Below, piece after piece: positions 23,759-31,643 of a DNA stretch of 33,149 nucleotides (the first letter of the stretch is position 1; each line of letters starts with the position of its first letter). The notes under the pieces were generated by a model. That model did not search any database, was not told the DNA's origin, and worked only from the letters and a program-made list of their open reading frames with translations. The position numbers and the translations under genes were made by a program. Source of the DNA: DATEBA01 sp035288045 (GTDB lineage: Bacteria > Actinomycetota > UBA4738 > HRBIN12); NCBI GenBank assembly GCA_035288045.1, contig DATEBA010000044.1:1-33149 (forward strand), read 5' to 3'.

Positions 23759-25008
23759 CCCTCGGGGCGGAGATGCCCGAGGGCGTGCGGTTCGTTGGGC
23801 CCGAGGCCGACGTCGTGCCGAAATGGTCCGGCCCCGACTTCCCCACCGACGCCGATCTGGACAGCTGCGTAGCGTGCGGGTTGTGTCTCCCCCACTGCCC
23901 GACTTACCGCCTGACGGGTGAGGAGTCGGCCTCCCCTCGCGGCCGCATCGCCGCGATGCGCACGGTCGCCGAGGGCCGCGCCGACGTCGACCCCACGTTC
24001 GTCTCGTTCATGGACCTCTGCCTGTCATGCCGCGCCTGCGAGGACGTCTGCCCGTCCCACGTGCCGTTCGGACGGATGATGGAACGCGCCCGAGTGCAGG
24101 CCGAGCCTTTGCGCTCGCGTCGCGCGCGGTTCCTGCGCTGGCTCGGGCTCGAGGTCGTGCTGCCCCACGCGTGGCTCCTCTCGCTGGCAACCGCACTGGC
24201 GCCGGTCGCGCGACTCTTCATGCCCGCCCGCCTCCGCGCCCTGACCCCTCGCATGCCCGCGATCCACTGGAGGCTCCCCACCGTCACCGAGCCCGACGGC
24301 AAGGATCGCGGCACCGTGACTCTCCTCACCGGCTGCGTGCAGGATCGTTGGTTCCGGGAGGTTAACCTCGGGACGATCCGGGTGCTGGCCCGGAACGGGT
24401 GGCGGGTCGTGGTTCCGCGGACCCAGACCTGCTGCGGCGCGCTCTCCGCGCACCACGGGCGGCTGGACGCCGCGCGCCGGATGGCGCGGCGGAACCTCGC
24501 CGCGTTCGCGGGCACGAGCATCGTCGTCGTGAACGCGGCGGGATGCTCGGCGCACGTGAAGGAGTACGGCGAACTCGTCGAGGGCGCCGCGCTTCCGGCG
24601 AAGGAGCTGACGGAGTTCCTGCACGAGACCGGTATCGAGGAGCCGCCCGCGAACCCGGGGTTCGGCTGCGTCGCCTACCACGACCCCTGCCATGCGCTCC
24701 GGGCCCAGCACATCCGCGCGCAGCCCCGCGAGCTCCTTTCGCAGGTCCCCGGCCTCGAAGTGGTCGAGGTTCCCGACGGCGACCGCTGCTGCGGTGCGGC
24801 CGGCCTCTACAACGTCCTCGAACCCGAGCTCTCCGGAGAGCTGATGCGGCAGAAGGCGGAGGCGATCTCCTCGACCGGAGCCGAGGTCGTGGCTTCGGCC
24901 AACCCCGGATGCTCCATGCAGATCGCCGCCGGCCTGCGCTCGCTCGGTCGCAAGGTGCCGGTGCTCCACCCGGTCGAGATCCTCGACCGGGCCTACCGCG
25001 GCGGGTAA
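23755..25008 (+). CDS. glcF: Glycolate oxidase iron-sulfur subunit GlcF
   Basis: A 417-residue ferredoxin-like subunit. Two 4Fe-4S sites are intact: CVACGLCLPHCP (C38, C41, C44, C48) and CLSCRACEDVCP (C89, C92, C95, C99). Two cysteine-rich CCG domains follow, with TCCGALSAHHG near residue 223 and RCCGAAGLYN near 343. This is the GlcF/GlpC/HdrB design that carries electrons from flavin to quinone. A hydrophobic stretch near residues 135-155 may help membrane contact. The ATG at 23755 overlaps the glcE stop (ATGA). A strong hairpin follows six bases after the stop. Confidence 0.95.
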   Translation: MTLGAEMPEGVRFVGPEADVVPKWSGPDFPTDADLDSCVACGLCLPHCPTYRLTGEESASPRGRIAAMRTVAEGRADVDPTFVSFMDLCLSCRACEDVCPSHVPFGRMMERARVQAEPLRSRRARFLRWLGLEVVLPHAWLLSLATALAPVARLFMPARLRALTPRMPAIHWRLPTVTEPDGKDRGTVTLLTGCVQDRWFREVNLGTIRVLARNGWRVVVPRTQTCCGALSAHHGRLDAARRMARRNLAAFAGTSIVVVNAAGCSAHVKEYGELVEGAALPAKELTEFLHETGIEEPPANPGFGCVAYHDPCHALRAQHIRAQPRELLSQVPGLEVVEVPDGDRCCGAAGLYNVLEPELSGELMRQKAEAISSTGAEVVASANPGCSMQIAAGLRSLGRKVPVLHPVEILDRAYRGG

Positions 25009-25013
25009 AAGTA

Positions 25014-25037
25014 GGAGCCGGCCCGCAGGCCGGCTCC
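25014..25037. terminator. Bidirectional hairpin terminator between glcF and ACT gene
   Basis: A perfect 10-bp stem (GGAGCCGGCC / GGCCGGCTCC) with a CGCA loop lies between two convergent genes. On the minus strand it is followed by TACTTTTA, giving a T-rich tail for the ACT gene. On the plus strand there is no T-run, so termination of the glc operon may be weaker. Confidence 0.8.
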
Positions 25038-25063
25038 CATCAACGCGGAGGCGGAAGGCTGGC

Positions 25064-25441
25064 CTACATGCCGAGCGCTGCGCGCGCCTTCGCGTTGTCG
25101 CTCGAGACGAGGACACCCCTTGTGCGGGTCGCGAGGTATGCCACCTGGACGTTCACGCCGGCGTTCGCGATCTTACGCGCCATCATGCCGAGCGCGCCCG
25201 GCCGATCCTCGGCGCCGACGTCCATCACCAGCGCCTCGGACTCGCCCTCGACCTTGATGCCGGCTCCCTCCAGGGCCTTGCGGGCGGCTGTGGCGTCCTC
25301 GACGAGGACGTGGATGATCCCACGGCCCTCGACCCCCAAGCCGCAGAAGCCCTCGATGTTGACCCCTGCGTTCCCGAGGGCCTCGCCGATGTCGGCGAGG
25401 GTCCCGGGGCGGTCCTCGACGGATACCGTGAGGTCCTTCAT
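25064..25441 (-). CDS. Tandem ACT domain protein
   Basis: A 125-residue protein made of two ACT domains in a row: LTVSVEDRPGTLADIGEALGNAGVNIEG (residues 4-31) and VMDVGAEDRPGALGMMARKIANAGVNVQ (about 72-99). Each has the D-R-P-G-x-L motif that binds amino acids in regulatory domains. No catalytic or DNA-binding part is attached. It may sense an amino acid and bind a partner enzyme. The ATG at 25441 has an AAAGGGGGG purine run upstream as a ribosome binding site. It ends at the shared hairpin terminator. Confidence 0.9.
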   Translation of the reverse strand: MKDLTVSVEDRPGTLADIGEALGNAGVNIEGFCGLGVEGRGIIHVLVEDATAARKALEGAGIKVEGESEALVMDVGAEDRPGALGMMARKIANAGVNVQVAYLATRTRGVLVSSDNAKARAALGM

Positions 25442-25535
25442 CTACCCCCCTTTCCTCGCTTCACTACCGTCCTACTCCTCCTCGCGCGCGGCAGTCAACT
25501 CCGCCGACAGCAGTGGGGTGACGGGCGTAGGCCGA

Positions 25536-26687
25536 CTAGCCCGCCAGGACCCGGCCGAGCTCCTCCAAGCTCTCGAGGTTGTGGCCGGGTAGGAACACGT
25601 CTATCGAGGGAAGGGCCGCCGCCATCCCGCGGGCCAGCGGCTCGTAGCGAGGCGAGCCCTTGAGCGGATTCACCCAGACGACCTTGTGAGCGAGCCGCCG
25701 GAGCTTGGCCATCTGCTCGCGGAGCAAGTCGGGATCCCCGCGCTCGAGCCCGTCGGAACAGACCACGACGACCGAGCCGCGAAGCGCCGCCCGCTGGCTC
25801 CATGCGTCGAGCAGCGCCTTCAGCGACTCGCCGATCCGCGTGCCGCCCTCCCAGTCGGCCACGCGCTTGCCGATCTCGTGCATCGCGCGATCGGGGTCCT
25901 TGGTACCAAGGGTTCGGGTCACCCGCGTGAGGCGCGTTCCGAAGACGAAGGCCTCGACCTTCCTCCCGGCCGCCATCGCGGCGAACGCGAACTGCATCAG
26001 CGCTCGAGAGTAGGGAGCCATCGAGCCGCTGATGTCGAGGATCACCACAAGAGGCCGGGTTCGGCTCCCGCGGGCCCGCCATGCCCGGTGGAAGGGCTCG
26101 CCCTCGGTTCGAAGCGACCGCCGAAGGGTCCGGCGCATGTCGAACCGCGTGCCGTCCTCGGCGGGTCGGAACCTCCGGGTTCGCCGGAGCGGCACGGCGA
26201 CCGCCAGCTGCCTGATCAGCCGCGACACGCGCGCCCGCTCCTCGTCGGAGAGGTCGGCGAAGGACTTCTTGCGCAGGACCTCCACGCCGCTGGCGATCAG
26301 CCGGACCGCCGCCTCGCCCTCGGCTTCGTCTCCCTCCTCCACCCGGTGCCACTCCGCTGCGGTCTCCGAGACCTCGACCTCCAGATCCTCCGGGAGCTCG
26401 ACGGGAGCACCTACTGCCTCCCGGGGCAGGCGGAGGTCCATGACCGACTCGGCGACGCCTATCCCGCGGAAGTACTCCTCGAAGGCGGAGTCGAACGCCT
26501 CGAAGTCTTCTTTCCTGCCGACCAGCGACGCCCGCCCGGCCCAGTAGAGTCGCTCTCGATCGAGCGGAGAAAGAGCCACGGTCGCGCGGCAGAAAGTGAG
26601 GATGCGGCCGGTCCCGACCGGAAGCCCGCGGCGGCGGAGCTCTCGACCAAACCCGACGAGACGCCCAAGGGCGTCGGGCTCAGCCAT
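25536..26687 (-). CDS. VWA domain protein, CoxE-like
   Basis: A 383-residue protein with a long N-terminal part (residues 1-200) and a von Willebrand A domain. The MIDAS metal site is complete: DISGS at 218-222, the Thr in GGTRIGESL near 283, and an Asp in VVVCSDGLERGD near 312. It matches CoxE / PF05762 proteins that work with MoxR-type ATPases to mature or insert metal cofactors, notably in aerobic CO dehydrogenases. It overlaps the MoxR gene by 8 bases. The CoxM/CoxL-like genes lie 4.5 kb upstream on the same strand. Generic MoxR-VWA roles apart from CO dehydrogenase are also known. Confidence 0.88.
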   Translation of the reverse strand: MAEPDALGRLVGFGRELRRRGLPVGTGRILTFCRATVALSPLDRERLYWAGRASLVGRKEDFEAFDSAFEEYFRGIGVAESVMDLRLPREAVGAPVELPEDLEVEVSETAAEWHRVEEGDEAEGEAAVRLIASGVEVLRKKSFADLSDEERARVSRLIRQLAVAVPLRRTRRFRPAEDGTRFDMRRTLRRSLRTEGEPFHRAWRARGSRTRPLVVILDISGSMAPYSRALMQFAFAAMAAGRKVEAFVFGTRLTRVTRTLGTKDPDRAMHEIGKRVADWEGGTRIGESLKALLDAWSQRAALRGSVVVVCSDGLERGDPDLLREQMAKLRRLAHKVVWVNPLKGSPRYEPLARGMAAALPSIDVFLPGHNLESLEELGRVLAG

Positions 26688-27567
26688 CCTCCTCGCCCAA
26701 GACCTCGGCCAGGCGCGCGCGGGCGAGCTGCTGGTCCTCGTGGTCCTTCAGCACCGAGCCGAGCGTCGCGTCGGCGACCTCGGTGTCCAAGCCGCCGACG
26801 CCGAGGAACGACAGCGCGTTCGCCCAGTCGATCGTCTCGGCGACGCCGGGGCGCTTGGCGATCTCCATGCCTCGGAGCCGTGCGACAGCAGAGGCGACGT
26901 CGCGAGCGAGCGCCTCCGTCACCTTCGGCGCGCGCGTACGGATGATCTCGATCTCGCGATCCAGCCCGGGGTGATCGATCCAGTGGTAGAGGCACCGCCG
27001 CTTCAACGCATCGTGGAGCTCCCGCGTGCGGTTCGACGTCACCACGACGACAGGCGGCTCCTCGGCAGCGACGCGACCGATCTCGGGGATCGTCACTGCG
27101 AACTCGGAGAGGATCTCGAGCAGGAACGCCTCGAACTCGTCGTCGGCGCGATCGAGCTCGTCGACCAGCAGCACCGCCTTGGACCCGGCGCGTATCGCGG
27201 CGAGCAGCGGCCGCTCCACGAGGAACTCGGGACCGAACAGGTCCTGGACGTGCGCCTCGGCGACGTCCTGCTGCATGGCTCGAACGGCGATCAGCTGCCG
27301 GGAGTAGTTCCACTCGTACAGCGCCTGCGACGCGTCGATCCCCTCGTAGCACTGGAGGCGGATCAGCTCGCGCCCGAGCACGTCGGCCAGGACTTTGGCA
27401 ACTTCGGTCTTGCCGACCCCGGCCTCGCCCTCGAGAAGCAGAGGCTTGTCGAGCGAAACGGCGAGGTAGATAGCGGTCGCAAGCCCCCGGTCGGCGAGGT
27501 AGGACTCACCGGCTAGGGCCCCCTGGAGCTCCCCGACCGAGGCGAAAGGCAAGGATCGATCGGTCAC
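26680..27567 (-). CDS. MoxR family AAA+ ATPase, CoxD-like
   Basis: A 295-residue AAA+ ATPase. Walker A GEAGVGKT is at residues 47-54, Walker B AVLLVDELDRADDE at about 131-144, sensor 1 VVVTSNRTREL near 175, and the helix-2 insert of the MoxR type (YEGIDASQALYEWNY) lies between. CoxD-like members act as chaperones for the molybdenum-copper centre of CO dehydrogenase; others serve different metalloenzymes. The GTG start at 27567 follows TATCAT by six bases without a ribosome binding site; upstream in-frame codons give an unsupported extension. It is first in the MoxR-VWA operon. Confidence 0.9.
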   Translation of the reverse strand: MTDRSLPFASVGELQGALAGESYLADRGLATAIYLAVSLDKPLLLEGEAGVGKTEVAKVLADVLGRELIRLQCYEGIDASQALYEWNYSRQLIAVRAMQQDVAEAHVQDLFGPEFLVERPLLAAIRAGSKAVLLVDELDRADDEFEAFLLEILSEFAVTIPEIGRVAAEEPPVVVVTSNRTRELHDALKRRCLYHWIDHPGLDREIEIIRTRAPKVTEALARDVASAVARLRGMEIAKRPGVAETIDWANALSFLGVGGLDTEVADATLGSVLKDHEDQQLARARLAEVLGEEDG

Positions 27568-27806
27568 GGGCAGATGATACGTGGGACCCAGCGGCCCGAA
27601 GCCGGTCACAGACGAAGCAGGTCACCCGCACGATGATCAGCAGAGATGCCCGGCAGACGAGGACCTCTTCCCCAAGCCCATGACCTGGCCCATAAGGCCG
27701 CGAATGAGTGACGCAGGCATCTCGAAGGGTGCCACCGACGGGGTCCCAGCGGCAACAGGTCCTCTGGACCTAGGCGAGGACGGCGCTGGCCTTCAAGGAT
27801 GGATTC
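27568..27806. other. Intergenic stretch, no gene recognised
   Basis: About 239 bases separate the MoxR start from the lipoprotein start. Open frames exist on both strands but show no recognisable domain, no ribosome binding site and proline/arginine-rich low-complexity translations. Apart from the MoxR promoter I see nothing firm. Confidence 0.5.
27574..27579 (-). promoter_or_regulatory. -10-like TATCAT, leaderless start of MoxR-VWA operon
   Basis: TATCAT on the minus strand ends six bases before the GTG at 27567. It differs from TATAAT at one position only. Confidence 0.6.
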
Positions 27807-28331
27807 GTGGCAGGTTGGCGAGCTAGCTCGCTCCTCCTCTTCCTCAGCCTGATAGCCACGGCGTGCGTTCAAGCGGCCGGAGGCGAGGGCGGAGGCAGCG
27901 CATCCGGAGGCCAGATTGTCCTTGAAGCGGGACCTCCGGCGCCGCCCGCCCCATTCCTAACCGACTCAGCGATCGTGGGATTGCCACAAGGGTCAGTTCA
28001 CCTGTCGGGACGCCCGTCGGGTGGGCTAATCGGGTGGCTCTCACCCGTCGGTGTGCCGTCTGCCGACGGTCGGATGGTCGCCTACAACGCGTGGGAGGAG
28101 CTCACTCCGATTGACCCCCACGAGTCCCTCTCGCAGCAAGGAGTGCAACCTGGAGATGCGGTCGGCACGCCGTCGATTCGACTGATCGACCTCCAGACCA
28201 GCGAGGACACTCTGTTCGAGCAGGGAGCCTTCTCGATCGCATGGCGTGCGGACGGAGCCGTCGCATACCTGGAGGGGTCCGAACAGGACTTTCACGTCAA
28301 CCGGCCAGGTCGTGTCCCGTCAAGTGGTTGA
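27807..28331 (+). pseudogene. Lipoprotein fragment, cut off by IS256 element
   Basis: The N-terminus is a lipoprotein signal (MAGWRASSLLLFLSLIATAC, lipobox ATAC at about 17-20) followed by a Gly/Ser-rich linker. The rest has PSADGRMVAYNAW and SIRLIDLQTSEDTLFEQGAFSIAWRADGAVAYLEG, resembling blades of a TolB/WD40-like beta-propeller. The reading frame ends in the left terminus of the insertion element: the last about nine codons (from GRVPSSG) read IS sequence. Only one to two blades remain, so it is a broken gene. No 3' remainder is found beyond the element. The GTG at 27807 has AAGGA upstream. A functional short protein cannot be excluded. Confidence 0.7.
28314..28331 (+). repeat. Left terminal inverted repeat of IS256-family element
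   Basis: GTCCCGTCAAGTGGTTGA, matching the right end on the opposite strand at 15 of 18 bases. It may extend a few bases outward from 28314. Confidence 0.6.
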
Positions 28332-28356
28332 AATCCGTCACCGCCATCCTCGCTCC

Positions 28357-29580
28357 TCACGCGATCTGAGCGAGCAGCTCCTTGGGATCCTCACCTCCTT
28401 CGAACGCGTCCACTTTCGCCATCGATCCCACGCTGAAGTAGCGACGGTCCGCCACCTGCCACTCGTCGTCCTGCTCGGCCAGGAGCGTGCCGACGATCCG
28501 CATCAGGGAGTCGCGGTTGGGGAAGATGCCGACCACACGGGTGCGGCGCTTGATCTCCTTGTGCAGGCGCTCGAGCGGGTTGGTGGAGTGGAGCCTCCGA
28601 CGGTGCTCCAGCGGGAAGTGAAGGTGGGCCAGGATGTCCTCGGCCGCCTCCTCCAGGAGCTCGGCCGCCTGCGGGAAGCGGGGCTCGAGCATCCGGGCCG
28701 CCTCGTGCAGCTGGGCCATGGCCGAGGCGTGATCGGGGCAAGAGAAGACCGTGCGCACGATCGCCTTGACGGCATCCTGAGCGCCCTTGGGGACCAGGGA
28801 GAGCAGGTTACGCATGAAGTGCACGCGGCACCGCTGCCAGGCGGCCTCGTGCAGGACCTTCGCGATCGCCTGACGCAGTCCCTCGTGGGCATCGGAGATC
28901 ACCAGGCGCACGCCTCTTAGCCCTCGCTTCACGAGTGAGCGAAGGAACGAGGTCCAGAACTGGTGGTCCTCGGAAGGCCCGGTGGCGGCTCCGAGCACGG
29001 TGCGCTCGCCCGTCGAGGCGACCCCGATCGCCACCACGGTTGCGACCGAGGTGACCCGGCCGGCCTCGCGGACCTTGTGGAACGTCGCATCCAGCCAGAG
29101 GTAGGGACACTCGGCGTGGATCGGACGGGAAAGGAAGGTCCGGACCTCCTCGTCGAGCACCTTGCAGATCCTGGAGACCTCGCTCCTTGAGATCCCATCG
29201 ATCCCGAGGGCCCGGACGAGGTCGTCGACCTTGCGCGTGGAGACCCCCTTGACGTAGGCCTCCACCACGACCGCGTGAAGCGCCTTCTCGGCCCGCCGGC
29301 GAGGCTCCAGGAGCGAGGGGAAGTAGCTGCCGGCGCTCACCTTCGGGATCTTGAGCTCGATCGTGCCCGAGCGAGTGTCCCACCGCCTGGTGCGGTAGCC
29401 GTTTCGGTAGGCGGTGCGCTCGGGGCTCCGCTCGTAAGCAGCCGCGCCGATCTGGGTCGAGACCTCGGTCTCCATCACGGCTTGGGCGAGCACCCGTACA
29501 CCTTCATGAAGCAGATCGACATCGTCCTCCTAGAGCAGCTTGCCGACGAACGACGTCATGTCCATCCTGGGGGTGGCCAT
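28357..29580 (-). pseudogene. IS256-family transposase with in-frame amber codon 17
   Basis: From the ATG at 29580, with a GGAGGG ribosome binding site upstream, the frame would encode 407 residues. The opening MATPRMDMTSFVGKLL is followed by TAG at 29532-29530, then reads on as EDDVDLLHEG without any other break. The rest is a standard IS256 (Mutator-type) transposase: AAYERSPERTAYRNGYRTR, the DDE residues around YLWLDATFHKVRE and VISDAHEGLRQAI, and a C-terminal catalytic Glu near TNPLERLHKEIKRRTRVVG. A GTG at 29493 could restart translation after the stop, losing 29 residues that usually belong to the DNA-binding region. One GAG-to-TAG change would explain the break. Confidence 0.82.
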
Positions 29581-29673
29581 CGTCCCTCCTCATCTGGTTG
29601 TCCGACCTTTGATGAGGATGGCGGTGGCCTTCTACGTCACGGGGATTTCCACCCCAGAAGTCCACCTCGAAAG

Positions 29674-29691
29674 TCCACCACTTCTCGGGAC
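29674..29691 (-). repeat. Right terminal inverted repeat of IS256-family element
   Basis: On the minus strand reads GTCCCGAGAAGTGGTGGA. Just inside lie two direct copies of AAGTCCACC and an AGAAGT/ACTTCT inverted pair (29656-29661 and 29680-29685), perhaps transposase contact sites. Confidence 0.55.
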
Positions 29692-29723
29692 GCTAACCCG
29701 ATCAGGGTGCTTCGCCGCCGCAA

Positions 29724-29729
29724 TAGACT
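29724..29729 (+). promoter_or_regulatory. -10-like TAGACT, leaderless start of toroid-fold gene
   Basis: TAGACT ends eight bases before the ATG at 29738. It lies 26 bases outside the right end of the IS, so a -35 would overlap the IS terminus. Confidence 0.45.
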
Positions 29730-29737
29730 CCCTCTCG

Positions 29738-30754
29738 ATGGCTGAGCTTGGCGCGATCCTGGATCCGGTTCTCCCCTGGCTGCTGGAAGACGACGACCCG
29801 GCAGTGAGACACCAGGCGCTGCGCTCGCTCCTGGATCGGCCGGAAGACGCGCCGGAAGTGCGAAGGGCCCGTCGGGCGGCGATGAGAGCGGATCCGATCC
29901 GAACGATCCTCGAGGCGCAGCATCCCGACGGCTACTGGGTGAAGCCTGGGCCCGGATACGCGCCGAAGTACACGGGCACCGTCTGGCAGCTCATCTTCCT
30001 CGATCAGCTGGGCGCCGATCCGAGCGACCAAAGGATCCGCAGGGCATGCGGATACGTTCTCTCGCACACGCAGGCAGAGTCGGGCGGGTTCGGAGCGTCG
30101 GGCCGGGTCGACGCCCTGCGGCCGCCCTCCTCCGAAGTCGTTCACTGCCTGAACGGGAACCTGCTTCGCGCGCTGATCGGCTTCGGGTTCCTCGAAGACG
30201 AGCGGGTCGGGCGGGCGATCGACTGGGAAGCGCGCGCGATAACCGGGCAAGGCGACGTCCCCTTCTATCAATCGGGTACCAGCGGCCCTGGGTTCCGATG
30301 TGGGATCAACGAAGGGCTTCCGTGTGGATGGGGAGCATCCAAGGCCCTCCTCGGCCTCGCCCGGATCCCTCCCAAGCGCCGCCGACCGATCGTTCGACCA
30401 GCCCTTGAAGAGGGGATCGAGTTCCTCCTGAGCGTCGACCCGGCCACCGCCCTGTACCCCATGGGTTGGGGGAACACGGAACCCAGCAAGCTCTGGTTCA
30501 AGCTCGGGTTCCCGGCCGGATACCAAGCGGACTTCCTGGAGATCCTCGAGGTGGCGACCGAGCTCGGTCGGGCACGCGACCCGCGCCTCGGCACCTCGAT
30601 CGAGCTCCTTCTTTCCAAGCGCGGGCGCGACGGCCGCTGGTGCAACGAGCACGCGTTCAACCGCAAGACGTGGATCGACTTCGAGAGGCAGGGGAAGCCG
30701 AGCAAGTGGGTCACGCTCCGAGCCTGCCGCGTGCTGCGTCGCGCGCTCAGCTGA
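29738..30754 (+). CDS. Alpha/alpha-toroid (squalene cyclase/prenyltransferase-like) protein
   Basis: A 338-residue soluble protein. Repeated helical motifs such as LEAQHPDGYWVKPG, YVLSHTQAESGGFGA and LLSKRGRDGRWCNEH carry the Q-x-x-D/E-G-x-W pattern of squalene/hopene cyclases and prenyltransferase beta subunits. It lacks a DXDD cyclase motif and is about half the length of hopene cyclases, so cyclisation is not supported. The start MAELGAILDPVLPWLLEDDDPAVRHQALRSLL looks like a HEAT-like cap. Function unknown. The ATG at 29738 is chosen for the leaderless promoter; longer in-frame starts lie inside the IS. Convergent with the MscS gene. Confidence 0.7.
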   Translation: MAELGAILDPVLPWLLEDDDPAVRHQALRSLLDRPEDAPEVRRARRAAMRADPIRTILEAQHPDGYWVKPGPGYAPKYTGTVWQLIFLDQLGADPSDQRIRRACGYVLSHTQAESGGFGASGRVDALRPPSSEVVHCLNGNLLRALIGFGFLEDERVGRAIDWEARAITGQGDVPFYQSGTSGPGFRCGINEGLPCGWGASKALLGLARIPPKRRRPIVRPALEEGIEFLLSVDPATALYPMGWGNTEPSKLWFKLGFPAGYQADFLEILEVATELGRARDPRLGTSIELLLSKRGRDGRWCNEHAFNRKTWIDFERQGKPSKWVTLRACRVLRRALS

Positions 30755-30775
30755 AGCGGGAAGCCGCCGAGTTGC

Positions 30776-31636
30776 CTAGCCGGCCGGCGACGTACCGGGT
30801 CCGGCAACGGACGGGATCGGGCGCTTTATCCCCTGCTGATCGAGCCGTTTCGCGATGAGCTCGCGGAGCTGGCGCTCCACCTCGGGGCGCTTCGAAGGCC
30901 GCGTGTCGGCGGTGATGCGCACCTCGAGCGCGTAGTCGGCCATCCGCTCGACGCCGAGCACGCTCGGGCCGTCCATGATCCAGTCCTTGAAGCCGGCATC
31001 CATACGGATCTCCTCGAAGAGATCATCGAGGATCTGTCGCACCCGCTCGACGTCCTCTCCGTAGCCGATACGCACGTCGACGATCGCGCGCGCCCACCCG
31101 CGGGAGCGATTCGACACGACTTGGATGTTCCCGTTAGGCACTACGTGTAGCGTCCCGTCGAACGCTCGCAGTGTTGTAACGCGCAGCGTAAGACCCTCCA
31201 CCTTGCCCGACATAGGGCCCCCGGTCGTGTGGAGCTCGAGGACGTCGCCGACACCGAATTGGCTCTCGAGGAGGATGAAGAACCCAGACAGCGTGTCCTT
31301 CACGACGCTCTGCGCGCCGAAGCCGAGCGCGACGCCGGCGACGCCGGCACCCGCGATCAAGGGCGCGAGGTTCACGCCCACCTGGTCCAGCAACAGGAGC
31401 GCGGCGAGCGCCCAGATCACGACGACCACCGCGGTCGAGAGAGCGTGCGTCACGGTCGCGGCCCGTTGGAGGCTGTGCTCCTGCGTCATCGAGACCGTCC
31501 CCTCGAGCCTGCGCCGGAAACGCGAGACGGCCAGGCGCGCGACGAGGGTGACCACGATCGCTACTCCGAGCACGACGAGCACGGGCAGACCGTGCTCCTC
31601 GAACCAGGCACCGAAGTCGGGGCTCTTCGCCAACAC
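30776..31636 (-). CDS. Small-conductance mechanosensitive channel, MscS family
   Basis: A 286-residue MscS channel. Three hydrophobic segments lie at about residues 15-35, 65-90 and 93-125. The pore-lining helix reads LIAGAGVAGVALGFGAQSVVKDTLSGFFILLESQFGVGD, the MscS hallmark of small residues and G-A-Q. A beta domain (VEGLTLRVTTLRAFDGTLHVVPNG) and an alpha/beta C-terminal domain follow. It releases solutes on osmotic down-shock. Start: GTG 31636, seven bases after TAGCGT; a GTG at 31645 would overlap that element and adds three residues. It is convergent with the toroid gene. Confidence 0.92.
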   Translation of the reverse strand: MLAKSPDFGAWFEEHGLPVLVVLGVAIVVTLVARLAVSRFRRRLEGTVSMTQEHSLQRAATVTHALSTAVVVVIWALAALLLLDQVGVNLAPLIAGAGVAGVALGFGAQSVVKDTLSGFFILLESQFGVGDVLELHTTGGPMSGKVEGLTLRVTTLRAFDGTLHVVPNGNIQVVSNRSRGWARAIVDVRIGYGEDVERVRQILDDLFEEIRMDAGFKDWIMDGPSVLGVERMADYALEVRITADTRPSKRPEVERQLRELIAKRLDQQGIKRPIPSVAGPGTSPAG

Positions 31637-31643
31637 GCCTTCC

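Larger units (their letters stand above)
28308..29698. mobile_element. IS256-family insertion element, approximate ends
   Basis: About 1.39 kb. The ends share an imperfect inverted repeat: the left has GTCCCGTCAAGTGGTTGA (28314-28331) and the right, read on the minus strand, has GTCCCGAGAAGTGGTGGA (29691-29674), 15 of 18 positions equal. A second inner match, CACCGCCATCCTC, is present near both ends. Size and transposase fit IS256. No 8-9 base target duplication was found at the boundaries I drew, so the exact ends are uncertain or one flank has been deleted. Confidence 0.72.

Noticed and set aside
27581..27826. Possible small genes in the gap before the lipoprotein
   Set aside because: Frames on both strands lack a ribosome binding site, domain or consistent codon use.
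28357..29493. Treating the shorter transposase frame from GTG 29493 as the intact gene
   Set aside because: A ribosome binding site and ATG at 29580 precede an in-frame continuation of normal transposase N-terminal sequence interrupted only by TAG, so the shorter frame is the remainder of a broken gene.
29653..29681. Short repeats near the IS right end as a CRISPR or integron site
   Set aside because: Only two 9-base copies are present, located within an IS terminus; subterminal transposase sites are a simpler explanation.
29540..29737. Longer N-terminus of the toroid protein starting inside the IS
   Set aside because: These codons lie in the IS right end and give unrelated sequence; the ATG at 29738 has a -10-like element at the proper distance.
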